64,000 bases of DNA from Distichodus sexfasciatus (Eukaryota; Chordata; Actinopteri; Characiformes; Distichodontidae): positions 6,942,319 to 7,006,318 of the forward strand of contig JAVGVS010000007.1 in assembly GCA_032718565.1 (NCBI GenBank). Reading direction: 5' to 3'. Below the pieces are notes generated by a model. The model saw only the letters and a program-made list of their open reading frames with translations, searched no databases and had not been told where the DNA came from. A program made the translations under genes and the position numbers. Shown here in pieces: positions 23,831 through 34,300 of the stretch. Numbering within the stretch: the stretch's first letter is position 1; each line of letters begins with the position of its first letter.

Positions 23831-24513
23831 TAATGACATACAAGTCAAGATATTGATGAAAGTGTAAGTCATTAGGTTCACCTTAGCCCAGATGCAAACC
23901 ATTTGTAGAGTGATGCCCAAATCTGCCGTCATAAGAGTCGTTGATGTTATGACGTTATGAGTATGATGTTTGCCTTTGAGCGTGGGATCAAATTTTACGT
24001 CCACCATTGCATCCCTGATCATAACCATTCAAAACAAGTTGCTCATGAGAAAATGTCCCAGAAATGAATAAAGTTGTTCTGGATAAGACTCTCCAAATGA
24101 CCACCACTCATAGCCTAGATGGCCAATGTACTGTCCACTGAGCATACATGAGTGCCCTTTCTTGATTTTGAATACAAGCAACTGTTCTATGCACTTGGCT
24201 GTATAATGTGTGGACCCTAGGGGAGCAAAATTCATCATGACTTAGCAGATCCATACTGGGCCTCATGCTCATAATTAAAAGCCAAAAATATGTGAAGATC
24301 AAGAACGCCCACAGATGCAAATACGAGCACAAAAAAACACATGACTCAAAAAAGCATGAGGACTTTATAAAATAATTAAAGTGAAAAGAACCTCTTGAAA
24401 TGCCAAATGACAAGACTAGACAACCAGCAAAATTTTTTAATGATCTTCATCCTGAGACTAAAATTTCAACACACCATCCATTGCACCAAAAAAGCTAGAT
24501 GTACTTAACCAGC

Positions 24514-24602
24514 AACTCTGTTGGAACTCAAACCCACAACATTTGAATGGCTTCCAAGTTGAGCCTAGAATTTCAACATGCTATCTAGTACACCACAGAG
24601 TA
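24514..24602 (-). pseudogene. degenerate tRNA-Arg(UCU)-like sequence
   Basis: It aligns along its length with the good tRNA-Arg gene at 25776-25864, including the CTAG intron junction area, but arms and promoter boxes carry many changes (for example CAACATGCTATCTAGTACAC where the good copy has CAACGCGCTATCCATTGCGC, plus-strand text). Unlikely to make a functional tRNA. Confidence 0.7.
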
Positions 24603-24611
24603 TCCCAGAGT

Positions 24612-25543
24612 ACTTGGGATCTCCTAGACAGCTAAGCCTCAGCATTACAGAATGGAGCACTCTTCCTCATTCAGAGCACACCTGATATCACTCAGTAGCT
24701 AATCGCCAATGCCTATGTGAGTTAAGTGCTCATGTGTAAGAAATGACAAAGAACTTGTCTGTGCAGTGCTTGGGCTCTAGGGGACTTGAATGTGACACTG
24801 CTGACCAAACCATATCAAACTCTGTCTCATGCTCAATAAATAAGTCAAGAATGTGTTAAGATGTCATGAAGAACGGCCACAGCTGCCAAGACCAGCACCC
24901 AGAAACAACAAGACTCAAGGAAGTACATGCACTGTGCATTCTTGAATTTGAATCCCAGCAGCTGTTCTGCAAAAGGCACAGCAGGGATTCAAACCCAGGA
25001 CTTCCTGTTTACTAGGCAGGCGTTACAACCAACTAAGCCATGGCACCACATACACCGCAAGCTGCCTTCTCAAGCTCTGGCAGTCTTTAATAGTGTCCTT
25101 AGCAACTATGGTGATGGGCACATCAGCAATGTGATGATGCACATGAGTCTTGATGTTTTACAGTTCTTGCCTGAGGAAAAAAGAAAGAGAGATGGAATAT
25201 GAACATAGCTTAAACTTGGGATGTCCTAGGCAGCTAAGCCTCAGCATTACAGAATGGAGCGTTCTTGCTCATTCAGAGCACACCTGATATCACTCAGTAG
25301 CTAATCGCCAATGCCTATGTGAGTTAAGTGCTCATGTGTAAGAAATGACAAAGAACTTGTCTGTGTAGTGCTAGGACCCTAGGGGACCTAAATGCGACAC
25401 TGCTGACCAAACCATATCAAACTCTGTCTCATGCTCAATAAATAAGTCAAGAATGTGTTGAGATGTCATGAAGAACGACCACAACTGGCAAGACCAGCAC
25501 CCAGAAGCAACAAAAGACTGAAGGAAGTACATGCACTGTGCAA
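24612..25543. repeat. direct duplication of about 330 bp, offset about 602 bp
   Basis: The blocks 24612-24940 and 25213-25543 are near-identical (shared phrases include GCTAAGCCTCAGCATTACAG, ATATCACTCAGTAGCTAATC and AAATGACAAAGAACTTGTCT). A third, shortened copy lies at about 26129-26247. Together with the embedded tRNA-like sequences this is a decayed tandem array. Confidence 0.85.
24974..25047 (-). pseudogene. tRNA-Thr(AGU)-like, degenerate
   Basis: It keeps a GGCTTAGTTGG A-box, an AGT anticodon in CTAGTAA and a GGTTTGAATCC B-box. However the acceptor stem has mismatches at positions 6-67 and 7-66, and the T stem is broken (CTGGG against CCCTG). Compare the intact copy at 25945-26018. Confidence 0.65.
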
Positions 25544-25598
25544 AAGCCTCACATGGATAGCAGCTTTCTGAAACCACAAGACATGCCAATGACACTAC

Positions 25599-25684
25599 AA
25601 CTCTGGCAGACTCAAATCCACATTTGAATGGCCTTCAACCTGAGCCTAGAAGTCCAATGTGATGTCTAGCACACCACCGAGTCT
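25599..25684 (-). pseudogene. degenerate tRNA-Arg(UCU)-like sequence
   Basis: Related along its length to 25776-25864, but the D-arm and acceptor positions are altered (GATGTCTAGCACACCACCGA in plus-strand text). Follows the second copy of the duplicated block. Confidence 0.65.
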
Positions 25685-25775
25685 ACTTGTACTTTGTATC
25701 ACTGAATGAAGGACTTCCAAAAAGTCTTACAGAGTTACCAGCTTTCAGACATAAAAAGCCATGCCACCAAACCTA

Positions 25776-25864
25776 TGACTCTGGTGGGACTTGAACCCAC
25801 AACCTTTGAATAGCTACAATCTAACCCTAGAAGTCCAACGCGCTATCCATTGCGCCACAGAGCC
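25776..25864 (-). tRNA. tRNA-Arg(UCU) with an intron
   Basis: On the minus strand it begins GGCTCTGTGGCGCAATGG and ends CCCACCAGAGTC plus discriminator A, 89 nt in all. The acceptor stem GGCTCTG pairs with CAGAGTC (one G-T wobble). The A-box TGGCGCAATGG is intact and the B-box GGTTCAAGTCC is close to consensus. The anticodon TCT lies in GGACTTCTAG and is followed by an intron of about 14 nt (GGTTAGATTGTAGC), the normal place for the intron in vertebrate tRNA-Arg(UCU). A run of five Ts (plus 25753-25757) about 20 nt downstream can stop RNA polymerase III. Confidence 0.88.
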
Positions 25865-25944
25865 TAAGCAGATAGACTGCTATCACTGACTATTGTTGAA
25901 TTTGAATCCCAGCAGCTGTTCTCCAACATTCTTAATTTAAGCAA

Positions 25945-26018
25945 AAGCACCGGTGGGATTTGAACCCAGGATCTCCTGCTTACTAGACAGGTGCTATGAC
26001 CAACTAAGCCACAGCACT
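25945..26018 (-). tRNA. tRNA-Thr(AGU)
   Basis: 74 nt on the minus strand. The acceptor stem AGTGCTG pairs with CGGTGCT over all seven positions, some G-T wobble, with an unusual A1-U72 pair where tRNA-Thr normally has G1-C72. The A-box TGGCTTAGTTGG and B-box GGTTCAAATCC are good, the anticodon loop reads CTAGTAA, and a TTTT terminator starts at the 3' end. Probably functional or only recently decayed. Confidence 0.75.
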
Positions 26019-26247
26019 ACATACCGCACGCAACCTTTTCGAGCTCTGGTAGTCTTTACTAGCGTCCTTAGCAAATATGGCAATGGGCACATCAGAAAAT
26101 ATGCAGTGTGTTAACACACATAAATCTTTAGTTAAGTGCTCAAGTGTAAGAAATGACAAAGAACTTGTCTGTGTAGTGCTTGGACCCTAAAAAAGCCTCA
26201 CATAGATAGCAGCTTTCTGAAACCACAAGACATCCCAATGACACTAT

Positions 26248-26333
26248 AACTCTGGGGGACTCAAACCCACATTTGAATGGCCTCCAACCTAAGCCTAGAA
26301 GTCCAACGCACTATCCAGTGCACCATAGAGACT
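26248..26333 (-). pseudogene. degenerate tRNA-Arg(UCU)-like sequence
   Basis: It aligns with 25776-25864 but with several changes in the acceptor and D arms (GCACTATCCAGTGCACCATAG in the plus-strand text differs from the good copy) and an altered T-arm. Confidence 0.65.
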
Positions 26334-26422
26334 ACTTGTACTCTGTATCACTGAATGAAGGACTTAAAAAAGTCTTACAGAGTTACCAGCTTTCAGACAT
26401 AAAAAGCCATACCACCAAACCT

Positions 26423-26500
26423 ATGACTCTGGTTGGACTTGAACCCACAACCTTTGAATAGCTACAACCTGAACCTAGAAGGCCAATGTGCCACAGAGCC
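26423..26500 (-). pseudogene. tRNA-Arg(UCU)-like sequence with a D-arm deletion
   Basis: The T-arm and anticodon-proximal half match the good copy closely (TTGAACCCACAACCTTTGAA, plus strand), but the D arm is deleted: GGCCAATGTG runs straight into CCACAGAGCC. Confidence 0.7.
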
Positions 26501-26585
26501 CAGGCGCGCAGGTGATTATCACTGACCATTGTTGAATTTGAATCCCAGCAGCTTTTCTGCAACAGGCTTAATTTAAGCAAAAGGC

Positions 26586-26720
26586 ACCGCTGGGATTTGA
26601 ACACAAGATCACCTGTTATCCAGGGTTGTTTTCCACCTTGTGCCCATAGTTCCCAGGATGGGCTCCAGTGCCCCCACTTTCCCAGTTGGTTAAGTGGTTC
26701 AAGTAATGAATGAATGCAGC
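26586..26720. pseudogene. truncated tRNA-Thr-like end joined to a SINE fragment
   Basis: 26586-26625 keeps only the T-arm and part of the anticodon arm of the tRNA-Thr relative. From about 26620 the sequence continues as the 3' part of the GGCGGCACGGTGG-type SINE (compare 48919-49253), ending with ATGAATGAATG. Confidence 0.55.
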
Positions 26721-26759
26721 GTGAACTGGGTAAGTCCCAGATGATGCTACTGGTCGTTA

Positions 26760-26937
26760 AGTGAAAGTGAATGAGTATTTGTCACTTTGAACACAGCACA
26801 CAGTGCACCACAACGAAATATGACCACTGCACCTTGCTCACGAGTACCTCAGTGGTAACTTTACCGGTCTTGGATTCCAACCTGCGACCTTCTGATCACG
26901 GAGCAAACACCCTACCGTTACACCACCAACTGCCCCA
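26760..26937 (-). mobile_element. tRNA-derived SINE (GGTACTCATGAGCAA family)
   Basis: On the minus strand it begins GGGGCAGTTGGTGGTGTAAC, with A- and B-box-like motifs, and continues through GTTACCACTGAGGTACTCG. The 3' half is shortened. Same family as 46727-46960, 58500-58720, 60850-61235 and 63760-63900. Confidence 0.75.
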
Positions 26938-27460
26938 TTAGTCCTCTAATGCTGCTTGAAAGTGTAACAGGGAAAGAATGATATACTTTTGCGTTTTGTT
27001 TGTTTCCTGTATTATTTCTATATTTATTTCACCAAAATCTCCCCCTTGTTTTATAATTTAAAGTTAGCACTGGTATTGAGAGTTATATTTCTCGTGTTAT
27101 GGCGCCCCCTGCTGTTTACTAGAGTACACATCATGTTAATTACGTACTTTCATCAGTCTGTTGTCTGCTCGACTGAGAGAGGTACTGTATTATCTCATGC
27201 AGCACGATAAGAAAAAAATATTTTCTTTAGTTTTAACATCATTTGAGTTGTTCCTAGTAATTATACTAGGAATAATACTGTGAGGGATTGTAAAAAGGGG
27301 TTATTTTTATGTAAATAGTTTTATTTGTAAGTTAAGCTTTGAGAGCATCACAGTGCTAACTAGCTAACCACGTTGTGTTTTGTGTGTGTATATGTTAGCG
27401 CTCTGCACTTTAGCTTCATGTTAAGTAGCCTGTGTATTTCCGTGTGTTTCTCTTTTGTGT

Positions 27461-27763
27461 CAGGCTCATTCCTGTTGAAAAGTGAAGCTACATATGTGCT
27501 CTCTCTTTGTTTTATAAAAAGTATGTATTCCCAGTACCACCTTTAGAAGATATGTTGTTCATTTAGAGTTTATGTTGGGTGTTACAATGTTGAAAAGTCT
27601 ATGTTACCGTTTGTTTTTCATGGCAGTTTTGTTGTGTATTATATTTTTTATTTATTTTATTATTTTTTTATAAAGTGAGTCTGTAGTCTGCTCGACTGAG
27701 AGAGGCTCATTCCTGTTGAAAAGTGAAGCTACATATGTGCTGTCTGTTTGTTTTATAAAAAGC
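27461..27763. repeat. direct repeat flanking a 0.2-kb spacer
   Basis: GGCTCATTCCTGTTGAAAAG and the following GTGAAGCTACATATGTGCT to TTTTATAAAAAG occur at about 27462 and again at about 27704. A shorter shared phrase, TGCTCGACTGAGAGAGG, occurs at about 27166 and 27688. This may be an LTR-like or tandem duplication; no coding remnant is seen. Confidence 0.55.
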
Positions 27764-28029
27764 TGCGAACAAAATAAATTGTTCAGAGACGAAAATCATC
27801 GGTGTCCAGCTAACGCCAGGACACAACGCAGTGTGGTCGGGACTGCAGCCCGTTCCGGGTACACAAGGACGAAAATCTGATGTATTGTAGATAAAATTGT
27901 GTATATCAGCTGGACAACAAGACATGTAGAATATTATCTTTACAGAACTGAGCAGAAACTCTTATTCGTTACATTTCCAAATTACAGGAATAGTCTCTCT
28001 GGAATAATTTGACATAACATAACACAAGG

Positions 28030-28760
28030 CAACACAAACCCACTTTATCTCAAAAGCCAAAGTAAACTTTGTCGTCTCTGCTATATACTATACAGAGAGA
28101 CGGGACGACGTGGCTCCACTTTTTACAGTGCAATAGGAATTAAAGAACAACGAACAAATAAAGCACAGAATAAACAATATCTAGTAGTGGCCCGTCTCTT
28201 ATTGACGCCCGTTTCCCAATAAACGCCGGGTTTGGAGAGATGTCGCGACAAATAGACGCCGGTCTCCAGTAGCAGCCGGTCTCCTTTAAGCGCCGGTCTG
28301 TAGTAAAAGATCACGCTGGTGGCATAATTGGCAAGAAAGTTCAGTAGACGTCTACCGTACCTGTTTTTCATGCTTACGGTAATACCGTATACTGCTTTAA
28401 TAATACCGTACTGCTGCACTGATGGTTTCATTAAATCCTGAAATGTTCATCCGGTGTTGTTGCCTACATTTTGTGGCCATAAATACGGTACCATACAGAA
28501 TTTTACTGCCAAATGAACCCCGTTGACCCATCACCATTCCGTCTGCGAGGCGAATAATAGCCGGTCCCCAACAACCGCCGGTCTCTTTTAAACGCCGGGC
28601 CGTCCGAATAATTTTTTGAATAAACGCCGGGGCTACTATTGGAAGATATACGGTAAATAGAATAAAATATACATTTTAAACTAGGAATGTAATATTAAAT
28701 ATAGCTTTAAACTAGAAATAGAAGTAGAGGTGAGACTGTTTGGATGCAGTATTACCTACA
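28030..28760 (-). mobile_element. retrotransposon-like 3' tail, interrupted
   Basis: Read on the minus strand, the parts 28651-28760 and 28030-28176 join to match plus-strand copies at 39230-39480 and 51000-51165 (shared: CTACTTCTATTT-TAGTTTAAAG, then GGAGCCACGTCGTC-CGTCTCT and ACAAAGTTTACT-TG). The repeated GACTTTGAC tail is typical of a non-LTR element end. The gap is filled by the element at 28177-28650. Confidence 0.65.
28177..28650. mobile_element. GCCGG-rich inverted-repeat element nested in a retrotransposon tail
   Basis: The ends are imperfect inverted copies (ATCTAGTAGTGGCCC at the left; GGCTACTATTGGAAGAT at the right). Both subterminal zones carry repeated short units of the type AAACGCCGGG / AGACGCCGGTCTC, at least eight in all, which look like transposase binding sites. 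The middle (28310-28530) is AT-rich with TACGGTAATACCGTA motifs. No open frame resembles a transposase. Confidence 0.7.
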
Positions 28761-31139
28761 AAAGTGGAAGTTTTACTGGATGTGCAGGAGGTTAGAAACA
28801 GTTTTCTAAATATTTAGCAGTAGAATAAAATAAATGACATGTTGCTCAATTTGTTAAGACCTAACATTTGGGCCAATACAAAATGAATACATCTAACAAC
28901 AAGATGGAATAATCTGTAAGTGAAGATAAACAATAAGTTACTGCATTCAGTACTGAGAAACACGGGGCAGTTTTAAAACGGTTTGGATTAAAAATAGCCA
29001 AAAGTTACGGCGACTCCTAACCCGAGGAGCCAACCAAGAAAAACTGCTGTTTCATTTTGAAAGCTTTCAGATTTGTATTTTTTCTTTGTACTGTATACTG
29101 TTACTATTCATGTTGTACTTAATAAAAAGTTCACCTTATAAATACTGCAGTATCCCTGCCTTGCAGAGAATACGCGTGTTAAAATGTGATATAAACTTGT
29201 AGAATTTGTAAATTTCTAGAAAAAAAACATGAAGAAGCAAATTCAGATATAAAATTAATTATGTAATTTGAGCGACAACTGATTAACTCAGAATAAACTT
29301 GCACTTTGAAACATGAATAAAAGGTTTTAAATTAATTAATTTATTTGGCCAGTCATGCAAAAGATTGTATATCGTTGTTTTCGTTTCTTTATTTATTTCT
29401 TTTTTTTTTTTTTTTTTTTACAGTGGTAAAATGCTTTTTTCAAGAAAAACTGTCGCAGTATATTTTCAAGTTGATAACATGACAAATTATTTTGACGGAT
29501 GTCTGTATAATACTTATAATAATATAAGTATAATACTGTATAATAAAATAATACTTTATAAAAAAGTAATACCGATTAATCTGCAATTAATATTGACACC
29601 CAATTATCTGATCTGATGATTCATCAATTCTATCAAAACAATTAACCCCACATTTTAGAAAAAAACTGTCAAGGACTTGTCAGAAACGAACTTCTCCGAT
29701 TTCTTTCTTTCTTTCTTTTTTTAAAACCTTTTTTTTTTAACTTCTCCGATTTCACATAAGACTTTACGACACCGATGACGTCATGCAGTCGTGCTGACGT
29801 AATGGATGCGGGCCAGTGCTCCGGCGCGCTCTCCGTCTCGCGCCCGCACACCACCAATACCACCTGTAGGTTTTCTGCTTCATGACCAAAATGGTGCAGC
29901 TCAGTTCACTGTGTGTCTTTAAAAGCATTATACATACACTCCCAATTATTGTCCGACATACTGGATGATTCAAACATTTTAAAAGCTAATTTTAAAAGCT
30001 AATATTCTTTTGAGCTAAATTACCTTCGACTTAATGCAATCTAAAAGCAACAAGCAACATAACAGCAACAAGCCACATGACCTAGAGAGGACGAAACCGG
30101 TTTATAACGCCCGAATAATGTGGTTGACACACTGGAGGTGTGATTATATGGGAAATGGACATGCAGTACAGGTGCATTATTGCGTCTTGACGTAGCGCTG
30201 TCTATTCTCTCGTCGCTCTATCTCGCTCTCTCTCTCTCCCTTGCTGTGTGTGTCTCTCTCCCCTCTGTCCTATTGTTTGTGGCGCCGCTTTTTGCTGACC
30301 AGAAAACCGCGACGGACAGACTGGATCTGTCTGCTCCGATAAAACGCCTCCTTACCTTGATCATTAATCAGTTTAAAGCTCTGCGATTTCCTACTCCGTC
30401 TCCGTTCCACAAACTCCATTTTAAAGGAGAAAGCACCGTAAAGCCGCGAGCCGTCGGATTGGCACAGTTCATCAGCAGACTGTGGGACTGTGGTCCGTCT
30501 CTTTAATCAGTAAAAACTCATTACGCTATCGGTCTCCTCTGACAAGTCTCTCTCTGTGTCCCTTACTCTTTTTTGTCACACCATGTTAGCACTCAGACTG
30601 TCCGTGAAAAATGTATTCGTCTCCGGGGAACCTGCGACAAGGCTTTGGTGTCCATTCGGGATCGCTCGTTTGTGATGTAAATAAATAATCTGTTAATTCT
30701 TTTAAATTTCCTCACATCTGGTCCTTTGCGCCACCTGATGGTGGCTAATATTTTGTGAAGCGCAAATAGGAATGTCCAGATTTGCATTGGACGCACACAA
30801 ATACGGAGGGCTGAGTTCATGAAACTGTCGCTAGTTTTTGCAAGGAAACTTTTTCTCTGAAATCAGATTATTTTATTTAAACCTGCAGTTAACATACTTG
30901 TTTACCTAAAGTAAATCTTGCCAACATCACAGCAAATTAACGATTAAAGATCATGGAAAAAACTGAAGTGACAGCGATTGACAAGTGGCATATTTAAATT
31001 TAAGAAACCATGTGACAAAGTATACAAAGTTCATAATGGGAGACCAGAATTTAATTCATAAATTCATACTCATATGTTACATGATCGTTTATTAGGACTA
31101 AAAGTTAATCGATTATTTTAATAATCGCGCTACGCATTA

Positions 31140-31365
31140 AGTAGAGAGAGAGATAGATCCGGAGCGTATTTTACGGTTATTTGCTGTGTCGCTTCTCATT
31201 ACGCACCACGGGAGGGCGACACGTGACACACGTTCCGTTATTCACTCCCCAATAGAGGAAACGCAGCGGAAGTCTCTTGCAACAACTTCCTGTTTGTGGA
31301 GTGGCGAAATTTTTGGGGTCGTTTCGCACGTTTTTCAAATAAACAAAGAATTTAAATTTAGCATC
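31140..31365 (+). promoter_or_regulatory. likely prpf18 promoter and 5' untranslated region
   Basis: A CpG-bearing stretch directly upstream of the prpf18 start. It has two ETS-type core sites (GCGGAAGT at about 31266 and ACTTCCTG at about 31285, the latter in reverse), a common layout for housekeeping promoters without a TATA box. No intron signal separates it from the start codon. Confidence 0.45.
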
Positions 31366-34300
31366 ATGGATATCCTCAAAGCGGAGATTGCACGGAAGAG
31401 AAAGCTACTGGAAGAGAAAGAACTTGTGGACGTAAGTGTTATGTTTGATACGAGCCTGGGCCTGGTTTAACTTTAGTCTTGGTTTTACACTTACGGCTTG
31501 TAAATGAGTGGAGCAGTTTTAAAAGCACATGTAGGGTTTACATTACTGGAGGGTTTACATTAAGCGAGTCCTCTCTAAAGGTTTTATTTACGTTTTGGCG
31601 TTTGGGGAATTCTTTCCTGTGAGATCGTCTCCCCGTTTCCAGTCGTAAATTTAAACGTGTTTGATACACTAGAACTAGAAAATTAGAACATTCAGTTCAG
31701 TTCTATTTTATTTGTATAGCGATATTAAAAAATGTGAATTTTAAAAACAGATATCTTCGGTATCTCTAATGAGAGAGAATATATCAGTCTAGAACGGTTG
31801 AGGTATTGAAGTCGCTTCTACATAAAACATATGAAATACTGTCTTTAACATTTGTATTAAACCAAAGACGTTAAGGTTTGAGTAGATGATATTCAGCCAT
31901 ACTTCTCTTCTACATTAGTTGCGTAAAATTTGAAGTAGGCATATTTGATTTCAGTTGTCTTATTTGATGTTATACATTCTGATGCCGATGCGGAAATTAT
32001 GTGATTTGAAATCTTCTGAACATAAAGTATGGATATATTTTAGATATACACATTAAGTGATTGCAAAGGGATCCAAAAAACCCCGTGTGGACTACATTGA
32101 AATACAAATTTATTTTGCAGTGCACATACACTCATCACAATACTCCATAATGGCCAAGTTACTTTATTGTGGCTTACAGTACTGAGTGTATCATTATATT
32201 CATCAGTATTTATCACTTATCATGACTGTGTTTTCTCCGCTCATTAGAAAGTTGATCTAGTAATGTTAATTAACCTTTGTGATTTTTCCAGGATTCCAAG
32301 AAGTTCTTCAAGCGAGCTGAACTTGCCAGAAAGGAAGAAGAGGACTATTACAAAAGATGTGGATACACGGTAAGTACATTAACACTATGCTAGTTAGAGA
32401 GTATCTGATTGCTTGTTGAATCTGGCTTGAGTCAAAACTGTTGGTTGTGGAGAACATACAGAGCTGGGAAATTGAACCAGGACAATATGCAGTCATAACA
32501 ATGGCAGGGATGGACCGATGCAATCAACTCACATTTCAGTTCAGTAGACATTTCAGGACGCATGGTTTAATGCAGCCAGAACACATTTACAAAGAGATTT
32601 GTTCATTTTGCAAAAAAGAAAAATTAACACAATTTCTTCACTTTAAAAAGCTGTAAAGCAGGGACATTGTAACATCCCTGCAAAGTGTATTTTCATTTTT
32701 AATCATAAATCGGATCTGATGTATTGTGCCACAGTGCATAAGACACATTTAAATTCACATTTTTTCCCCAGCTTTACACTTTGTCAGCTCTGATAAACCT
32801 CAAGTTTGAACTGTATCTCACTGTCAGCCTGCTATTAGAGCGAAAAAAACTTTCTTTCCTTTTTTCCTCCTCAGCCTTTTTCATGTGGCCTTCTTTATAT
32901 CCCAGCCACTTCTGTTCTGAACTCGTTGGTCAGTTCTGTCTTCTCTCTTCTCATCTCCTCTCTCTGTCCTGTGTGTGAACTTACAGGTAGCTAAAGAACA
33001 ACCTGTGACCCAGGTAGGGCACACAGGCAGTAGCTGGTTCTGTGTGCAACAGAATGCATGTCTCTTCTCAGACGCTGCTTCTGGATTTAAGCATGAAGAA
33101 GGGCTAGGCTTTGTTAGATTTGTTTGTCTCTTTTCTTTAATATTTGCCGTTGCACAAAACTGATGGCAGCACATTTTCTGAACTGGCCGTTAAGTTATAG
33201 CTGTCCTTTAAAATAGCCCTTTGGTATGAGCACATTTCAGATCTATTTCTCCATGTCTGGAGATGCCTGACGTTTATTATAAAATTGCTGTCTGCTTTGT
33301 GCAGTATTTCTGTTTTGGTTTACCTTCTATATTTAGTTTTGGGTAAACTGCATGTGCTAAGGACATGCATGATGTGTCAGACTTTTGAAACCCAGCAGTG
33401 CAATGGGCTATTTTTTAGCTTTTATTATTAGAGGCCAGAAAACAATTCATTGTTTAGGTTTTTATTTCTTCTGCAGATTAATTGCATTGTGAAAACGCTA
33501 GCATTCTTCTGGTATTCAATAAAGTAATCAAAGACTGATTATGTCCTGTTAGTGTGCATGAAGGCACAAGAGACAACTAGTCAGCTTTATTTATTTATTA
33601 ATTACTAATTAATGAATAGATAAATCATGTTCTCTACCTATGGGTGCCATATGTTTATAGACATAGCAGTTTATAAAGAAATGAGAGCTTATTTATCCAT
33701 ATTTCTCTCTTACATGACAGAAGACAGAGAAGAGTAAGGAGGAACAGGCGGCTCCGTCCACATCATCCAACCCTGTGCTGGAGCTGGAGCTCACAGAGGA
33801 GAAGTTACCAATGACTCTGTCACGACAAGAGGTAACTGTCATAAAACAGCAAACGCATTCCTGTTTTGTTACTCTCTATATGGGCCAATAACAAATGAAG
33901 CTTTGAAATGTTTATTATTATTATTTATTTAGAATGTTAATATGCATGTCATTGCAACATTCAGAAGTTCAGTATATATATTTTTTAAATACTCATCTTG
34001 ACTTTGTTTGGGACTTGCACATTGACTGACTTTAGACAACACTTTTACAGTATATACTTTCAGCCATCCTAATATAGAAGCATGTCTTAACCTGAAGGAT
34101 TCAGCCTGACTTATGAAGACGAGTTTTAAAAATTGTGGTGTCGTGTGGTATTTAAGAAGCCTTATGGCCTGAGGATTTTTGTCATAATACTCCTCAAGCA
34201 TTTGCCTGATTTCAGCAGCTGAAGCAGACATTTACTGGGGTGAGATTAATCTCTGATGATCCTGGTTGCACTGGTCTTGCATGTCCGGCTGTAAATGTCC

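Larger units (their letters stand above)
23365..31365. other. region between bend7 and prpf18 (bend7 5' end not located)
   Basis: Eight kilobases with no exon that I recognise. They hold a fish repeat fragment (about 23650-23830), the tRNA-Arg/tRNA-Thr cluster (24.5-26.6 kb), SINE pieces (26620-26937), a direct repeat (27461-27525 and 27699-27763), a retrotransposon-like tail split by a DNA element (28030-28760), a poly-T run near 29400, and CpG-bearing sequence from about 29.8 kb onward. The first exon and promoter of bend7 probably lie here, since the gene points away from prpf18, but none of the minus-strand frames resembles the BEND7 N-terminus. Confidence 0.5.

Noticed and set aside
24612..25543. 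CRISPR-like or satellite array
   Set aside because: Only two to three long units containing tRNA-like sequences in a vertebrate genome; the spacing and unit size fit a tRNA-bearing duplication.
29669..30820. Minus-strand frames as possible bend7 first exon
   Set aside because: None resembles the BEND7 N-terminus or ends at a donor in the phase required by the exon at 23364.
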